Assembly (NCBI GenBank): GCA_026873275.1
Contig: JANTUC010000001.1
Coordinates: forward strand, 2,666,001-2,730,000
Length of the DNA: 64,000 bases
DNA from: Pseudopithomyces maydicus
Lineage: Eukaryota; Ascomycota; Dothideomycetes; Pleosporales; Didymosphaeriaceae
Direction: 5' to 3'
Positions 58,651-64,000 of this stretch are shown here, in pieces; the stretch's first letter is position 1, and the number at the start of each line of letters is the position of its first letter. Position numbers and translations under genes: made by a program. Below the pieces are notes generated by a model that was given only the letters and a program-made list of their open reading frames with translations, did not search any database and was not told the origin of the DNA.

Positions 58651-59585
58651 TTATTCATCTTCCATGGCCTCTAAAATATAGCCTTGGATCACTTTGCACT
58701 TTTGTTGAGCTGAGGTACGTTCACCTGGAGGGCCACCTGTAGCATCGATCCGGCGCTCAAGACGATCCATAAAGTTCCTAGATTGTCCAGGGCGCCGCTG
58801 CCGCGAATCGTCTGCTCGGGCTGGCTGTCTAGACATTCCGGGTGTATCTACCAACCTACGATCCGAATCCTTTGTGGAAAACTCAACATGTTCTCCAGTG
58901 ACTAAAGACCTTGACTCTCCTTCGCTACGTGGCTCCCTCGTCCGCTTCCCAGCCCTTCTCTCTCTGAGACCAACCGCGTCAAATTTCTCCACGAACTGTT
59001 CCCACTCACGAAGAGTTTCAGGGTGGTAGTACTGGTCCGATTCCCCACCAGCCCATGACCCAAGGCCATGGTGCGAATCGCCCGGGAGTGGGTTCACGTC
59101 GGGTTTTCCTTCACCACTCGGTTCTTTAGCCGTAGCCTCAGCAGAGACAGCGATGGCACGATTCTTCTTCTTGCTAGGGTCCTCCGAGTTTGAGTCTGAT
59201 CTCAGTGGGACCTTTGCGAGTGCCAGGAACTCCTCAACGGTACACACGTTCTCCTCTGGCTGCTCCACCGAGCGAAGATGTTGCGCCTTGAACTTCTTAG
59301 CTGCGGCGGCGAGAACATGTCGGAGTGGAACCTTGGTGGGAGGGGCTTTGTTGTCTGGGAGAGAAGTAAGATCACGCTGAATGATACAGGGATGCTCGGG
59401 TGTGGTTTGTGCTGTCGACGGTGCTTGGTGGCGGGGGACGAGCGTTCAGACGGGTATTCAGCTACGACTCTTTCATCGTCGCTATCAATGTGCTCCGTGA
59501 AGCGAGATTGATACGACCTCGATGGGCTCTGTGTCGAGCTGTGAGGTGTGGATTGATTTGTCGTTATTCCATTCGCTGATGCCAT
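58651..59585 (-). CDS. Unrecognised charged protein
   Basis: Not recognised. Best model: minus-strand exons 59585-59420 and 59354-58651, a 65-nt intron, 289 residues. This donor (GTCGAC) is weak but is the only nearby GT with the phase needed to join MASANGITTNQSTPHSS... to TKVPLRHVLAAAAKKFKAQ. A GTATCA donor nearer the acceptor would give a 33-nt intron and the wrong phase; alternatively a base is missing at a C run. The second exon is rich in Glu, Arg, Ser and Asp, with EENVCTVEEFLALAKVPLRS, HPETLREWEQFVEKFDAVGL and RNFMDRLERRIDATGG. There is no signal peptide or membrane segment, so it is probably an intracellular, largely disordered protein. A TATA box at 59652-59659 supports a real promoter. 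It sits in an AT-rich area, so a lineage-specific gene is plausible. Confidence 0.55.
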
Positions 59586-60616
59586 TTTTACGACCAATAC
59601 TATTGTTTCCCGAGATTGAAGACTTTAGTGGTTGAGTTCTCTCGGGTGGTCTTTTTATAAGCGGAAAGGTGAGGCAACAATTTAGATAAGCGCGAGCATA
59701 CATTATATAGACGCAAAGGTTGATGGACGTGAAATTTCGGGTTTAGTGGTTCGCGTCTCTAAGTTCTTGAATGATAAGTAGCTCAAGAGGGCAAGTATGC
59801 ACACAATGAAGCGAGTAAAACGGGTCTGACATGGATCTAGCACTTTAACAGCCTAACCGTAATTGTTTGTGCAAACAAGCGAAAAGTTTCCCGTTCCGTT
59901 ATCAGACCATACAATGGACGGAAGTGGATCAGAGGAGATAGAGGCACAGGGGGGACTCCACACTATCAGTGTACACCTCCGACTCTCTGCATTGTTAATT
60001 TCGAATTGACTTGAAATTTTCAGATACTGACAACATATTTCAAAAGGGAGGGGTAACATGATTCTTGATAAATACATTCCGTAGATTCTAGTGTATGTTT
60101 CTGCCTATGATGTATTATTGTGCTAGCGGACAAGTATCGAAATGGCTACATTGTGAGAATGTTGAAGGCAGCAAAAAGTGCCAAGGCGATTGTGGCATAT
60201 GCAAGGGAACATATATCGCTCCGGGTTCCATCAGATGCGCAAGTTTCATTACAATTTACTAATCCTCATTTGTTGCGATATTCATAAATCTATTAAAAGT
60301 TAGAGGTAAACATGGTGGTTGCTCCAAGTTCTGTTCAACACACAAAGTTTATTCCGATATACTATTTCTCAACTGTTTCAATGGTTGTTCATTGTGCAGT
60401 ATATATATCAGGGGAAAGTAGTTCAATTGTATATGGTGTCCAAGTCAACGAAAGATACACATTATGCAAGCAAGTACACGCTGGAAAAGCTGTGTAAGGC
60501 AAATGCCGGGCATGCAGTAATAAGTCTATGATTTACAACTCTCTATAATCTCCCGCGAAGTCTTGATGGTGTCAGGTAAACGCCATGCAACGATGCAACG
60601 AAGCAGTTCCGGAAAC
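59586..60616. other. Intergenic between two minus-strand genes
   Basis: A 1.0 kb AT-rich gap: the promoter of the orphan gene at the left, the 3' flank of the flavin-reductase gene at the right. Small open frames near 60312-60531 show no protein-like features. Confidence 0.5.
59652..59659 (-). promoter_or_regulatory. TATA box (TATAAAAA) for the orphan gene
   Basis: TATAAAAA on the minus strand, 67-74 bases before the ATG at 59585. A canonical-looking core promoter element. Confidence 0.5.
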
Positions 60617-61689
60617 CTACTCCAGCTGACCCTCCGTCTTGGGCTTTGCTAGCTCGGCGGTCTCTGGGTCCTTGATGATCTCTTCGTACTGCGGGCGCGG
60701 AAGTTCGAACAGATCCGTCACCCTGCCGTAGGTAATACCACCGAGACGGCAAATGGGTCTCAGTGCCTACCGTTCGTTAGCATCGTCGTCAGATTTGGTT
60801 GGATGAGAAGTGTAGACTCACCGCCGGATCAATCAGCACACCAGCCTCGTCCACGGCATCCTCCCTCACCCAGAAGTTGACGCCCTCCACGACGGCCGTC
60901 ACGCCCGTCTTCTTTCCAGGGGTCGCCTTGCTCTCCCACTCCATCGTCTTCACCAGCTTCGCCTCGATGCTGAAGGCGCTCTCCTTGACCCTGTCCGGCT
61001 TCACGATGGAGCTCTTCGCAGGGTGCAGGCCGCTGAACGACCACTCGCTCACGCCCTGCGGCGCGTTCAAACTCGTGAAATTGGCGGCTTCGATGAAGTC
61101 CTCCGAGATGATGTTCAACGTGCACTCCTCCGTCTTCAGCAGGTTGGCCAACGTGTCCTTGGCATTCGCAACCCCCGGAGAAGCCCAGCACGAAAAGCGG
61201 AGGATCGTGTGACACCATGTTGAAGTAGCTGAAGGGAGCGAGATTGGTGCTCTTGCCATCCTCGGAGATGGTGGACACGAAGCCAATGGGACGCGGGGTC
61301 ACGCCCGAGATGAGCAGCTTGTAGTTGTGGACTGCAGGGCGACCTTCGGCGTAGGGGTTGATTTCGCGGTGGCCTTTTTCAAGGACGGATGGGTTGTTCG
61401 CACCTGAGCCGACCTTCCAGTCAGGCTTGGGTGTCTTGACATAGTGCACTATGCGGTCCTTTTCGAAGTCGGGACGCGAGGCCTCAACACCCTTGAAGTC
61501 AGGGTGGGGGTTACGCTTTATTTGCGCTTCGGCGTCGGCTCTACCTTGGGCCATTTTCCTTGTAGATGATGTGTAGAAGGGTCTGGAGACGCGTGTGAAG
61601 CTTGTGGTGGCTGGCGCCGTGCTGGGGTGCTTGATGGTGCGGGACAAGAAGGCGGTCGCGAGGCTATTCACTGCTGTCGAATGACGCAT
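60617..61689 (-). CDS. Flavin reductase-like (FMN-binding split barrel) protein; one frame break
   Basis: Protein of the flavin reductase-like/FMN split-barrel family, expected 338 residues. Minus-strand exons 61689-60822 and 60766-60617. Residues 1-45 are basic, Ser/Thr-rich and without acids, like a mitochondrial presequence. A second Met (Met46, 61554) starts the conserved part, so a cytosolic form is possible. Family blocks: KLLISGVTPRPIGFVSTIS, NLAPFSYFNMVSHDPPLFVLG, KDTLANLLKTEECTLNIIS, NFTSLNAPQGVSEW, AVVEGVNFWVRED, and ALRPICRLGGITYGRVTDLF in exon 2. The frame changes at the C5 run 61172-61176 (G5 in the gene): one base too many (or two too few), with conserved protein on both sides and exon phase restored only if it is corrected. 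Substrate unknown. Confidence 0.85.
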
Positions 61690-62285
61690 TATGTATGTTT
61701 TACACTTGCAAATGGGGGTCCTTGCGGAACGGTTCCGGAGCAGGGAACGCCACTCAGTTTTTGCTGCGAGCGCCGTGAACTACCGAATTACTGGAGACAA
61801 GATGGCCTGCCGACGCTAGCCTTACCCCACTGCCATGCGGAGCTACCCCGCTACGGATAGCTTCCATGTCCCCCTGCCCTGCTTGAGACGAGATAACAGC
61901 TCCGCATGGGAACGAGCTGCCGTTGCGCAGAGTCCTGCACTCCCAAGCCACACAGACTGTTCTGTATCTATTGATTCACTCCATTCAACCTGCTGACAAA
62001 CCTGAGTCTCTGCTGAACGTGTCCGACCCACTTCATAGCTCGACTACATCGCTGCCCGCTCGGCAATCGCTCGGGGGATAGGTAGAAGCTGCTGTGGCTT
62101 ACAAACAGCAAGAGCTCGCACAGGGGTACTCAGATCTGTACGTTTACCATGTCGTCCTGATTGGACAGGCGGTGCTTTGGATTACTCAATGGCTGAAGAA
62201 CTCCTGGTGCGAAAGGAGTACAAATAGATGTAAAGAACCGAGCGACAAAGCTGCATCACAGCTATCCAGTATCGAAGCAACCGAC
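61690..62285. promoter_or_regulatory. Divergent promoter region, flavin reductase / hydrolase
   Basis: A 596 bp gap between divergent start codons, so both promoters lie here. No TATA box was identified with confidence. Confidence 0.45.
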
Positions 62286-63458
62286 ATGTCTGAAGAATAC
62301 CAAACGTACAATCTGGGTGGCTTCAAGCTGCAGCGGGGAGGAGAGCTTCCAGACGCCTTCATTGCCTACAAAACACTGGGGGATCCTTCGCTTCCGGCTC
62401 TTATATATCCCACGTGGTACTCTGGGCGTGGGTGCAATCTTCCCTGGTTTCTTAGACGACGCTAACACGGCATCACGTAGTCATCTCCGACAACTTGTGG
62501 TTGACTGGATCTGGCAAGACGCTCGATCCTGCCAACTATTTCATCATCATCCCAGCTCTCTTCGGAAATGGTCAATCTGCTTCACCTTCGAACAAGCCAG
62601 ATCTGCGGCCTTTCCCAGAGATTACCTTCTACGATAACGTGCGAGCCCAGCACGAGCTTGTGACCAAGCACTTGGGCGTCCATCATGCGCGGGCAGTGCT
62701 AGGTTGGAGTATGGGTGCAGGCCAGACGTACCAGTGGGCTACGCAGTATCCAGACTTCATGGACCTGATCGCTCCCTTCTGTGGCGCCGCGAAGACCAGC
62801 CTGCACAACCAGGCCATGCTCGAGGGCGTCAAGTCGGCACTGTATGCAGCCAAAGGGACCAGCAGTGAGGGCGTTGGCGAGCAACACCTGAGCTCGGACA
62901 AGGTCCAGTACGTACGATTCAACGAGACATCCAAACAAGTCGGTCTGAAGGCGCTTGGGCGGGTCTACTCCGGGTGGGGTTTCAGTCAAGCCTTTTATCG
63001 AGAAAGGTTATACGAGAGCGTCCTCGGTTTCAAAGACATTGAAGACTTCATGGTCAACTTTTGGGAGTCCTGGGCGTGTTCCAAGGACCCGGAAAATATG
63101 CTGGTCATGGCAAATACCTGGCAGGTGGCAGATTGTAAGTGGTGCACTACCACATAAGATGGCACAAGTACGAACGCAGCACTGACAATGGCTAGGCTCG
63201 AACCAGGAGCCCTACAACGGCGACTTCCGAAAGGCCATGGAGGGGATCAAGGCGAAGGCACTGGTCCTGCCGGCACAGACAGATCTCTACTTCCCGCCAG
63301 AGGACTCGGAGTTTGAAGTGCAGAACATGAGGCCGGGCATAGGCACGTTGAAGGTGTTTCCCAGCATCTGGGGGCATTGGGCCGGGGGACCGGGAGACAG
63401 CAAGGAGGATGTCAAGTGGCTGGACGAGCAACTGCGGCACTTTTTTGCAGACAACTGA
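62286..63458 (+). CDS. Alpha/beta hydrolase, homoserine O-acetyltransferase (MetX)-like
   Basis: Alpha/beta-hydrolase-fold protein of the MetX-like group, 352 residues. Exons 62286-62427, 62481-63134 and 63196-63458; introns 53 and 61 nt. Blocks: NLGGFKLQRGGELPDAFIAY, KTLGDPSLPALIYPTWYSG, DPANYFIIIPALFGNGQSAS, nucleophile elbow LGWSMGAGQTYQWA (Ser124), KALVLPAQTDLYFPPED carrying the acid Asp, and SIWGHWAGGPG carrying the His. It is shorter than true homoserine acetyltransferases and lacks their helical lid length, so it may be a hydrolase or another acyltransferase. It is divergent from the flavin-reductase gene; functional linkage is unproven. Confidence 0.88.
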
Positions 63459-64000
63459 AGTCTCGGCGGGAGGTGGCCAGCTCAGTGGTGGCTCGGCTTT
63501 GTAGCTTCGTGTCAGCAATCTTGAATGGATCGTCTTCAGATGCACGTTCGTGACCCCACCTGGCTGGGCCTCTGCGATCCTGCACCTGGGCACCTGGGCA
63601 AGGTGTGATGCACGTGATGTGTCTTGATGGATGGAGCTGGAGCTCTGCCCTGGAGGAGCCCGGAGCTGGCCTGTGGACCGCGCGATGCAGGGGCGCTGTG
63701 GCTGGTGGGCGGACACAGGACAGGCTACCGGTAGGCGACATGGGCGCGCGGGCGCGGGTGGCGCATGCCGACTTGGCTCCTGCTCCGCGAAAGCCAACGG
63801 CAGCGACGTGCCTGAGACTTGTTCATTCAACCGCCAGCCCCAGCTCCTGACCGCGTCGCCATGTGGGAGCCTTTGTAACAGGCGCATCCGGCTCAGCACC
63901 CTCTCCTCCCACGACAACCCTTCCGACACGCATCCGACCATCACTTGCGACCTGAACCTGGCCTGGCCTGGCCTGGCTCCGACACCAACCAGCACGCCCG
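63459..64000. other. Intergenic, window end
   Basis: A 542 bp GC-rich end of the window. Overlapping open frames on both strands show no family features. A (CCTGG)x4 run lies near the end. It may be the promoter side of a gene beyond the window. Confidence 0.45.
63957..63976. repeat. Short tandem repeat (CCTGG)x4
   Basis: Four perfect CCTGG units close to the right edge of the window, in non-coding sequence. Confidence 0.9.

Noticed and set aside
59355..59387. 33-nt intron in the orphan gene
   Set aside because: Shorter than any other intron in the window, and it leaves the wrong phase for the downstream exon.

Overview
This window is nuclear DNA from a filamentous ascomycete, most likely a Dothideomycete (Pleosporales-like). 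That is inferred from many short introns (mostly about 45-60 nt) with GTAAGT/GTATGT-type donors and CTRAC-like branch sites, from long disordered serine/proline-rich proteins, and from fungus-typical families: Dal5-type MFS permeases, a full-size PDR ABC pump, a DUF1774 protein, an LCCL membrane protein, a PTS1-tagged hydrolase of the AKT2-like family, TAF4 and Ysh1. No database search was possible, so species and orthology are not settled. Twenty-two protein genes are supported. I saw no tRNA, rRNA, CRISPR array or intact transposon.

Left part (1-9.9 kb): a gene-poor 3.3 kb stretch, then an accessory-looking trio on the + strand: a Dal5-like transporter, a probably peroxisomal alpha/beta hydrolase (C-terminal AKL) whose frame is broken at a C run, and a 709-residue phenylalanine/histidine ammonia-lyase homologue. 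This last protein lacks the Ala-Ser-Gly triplet that forms the MIO cofactor (it has Gly-Val-Gly) and has also lost two conserved active-site Asn residues. It is the most unusual object here: either a pseudoenzyme or an ammonia-lyase fold turned to other chemistry.

Middle (10.4-31.8 kb): core housekeeping genes, often in head-to-head pairs. A mitochondrial PPR protein faces a histidine phosphatase with micro-exons. TAF4 (TFIID) faces Ysh1/CPSF73 (the pre-mRNA 3'-end endonuclease). A disordered GNAT-domain protein faces Arl2. A very long DUF4045/gelsolin-type actin-binding protein follows.

Right part (32.5-64 kb): transport and metabolism genes (MDR oxidoreductase, second Dal5-like MFS, amino-acid permease, PDR ABC transporter) mixed with conserved cellular genes (LCCL membrane protein, EMC4, AP-1-type beta adaptin, DUF1774) and less-known ones (2EXR-like protein, a pseudokinase, an orphan acidic protein). 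The end holds a flavin-reductase-like protein with a presequence, divergent from a homoserine-acetyltransferase-like alpha/beta hydrolase.

A technical thread runs through the window. Four otherwise well-conserved genes carry five single-base frame breaks, all inside G/C homopolymers of 5-6 bases. This looks more like homopolymer miscounting in the assembly than like five independent pseudogenisations.
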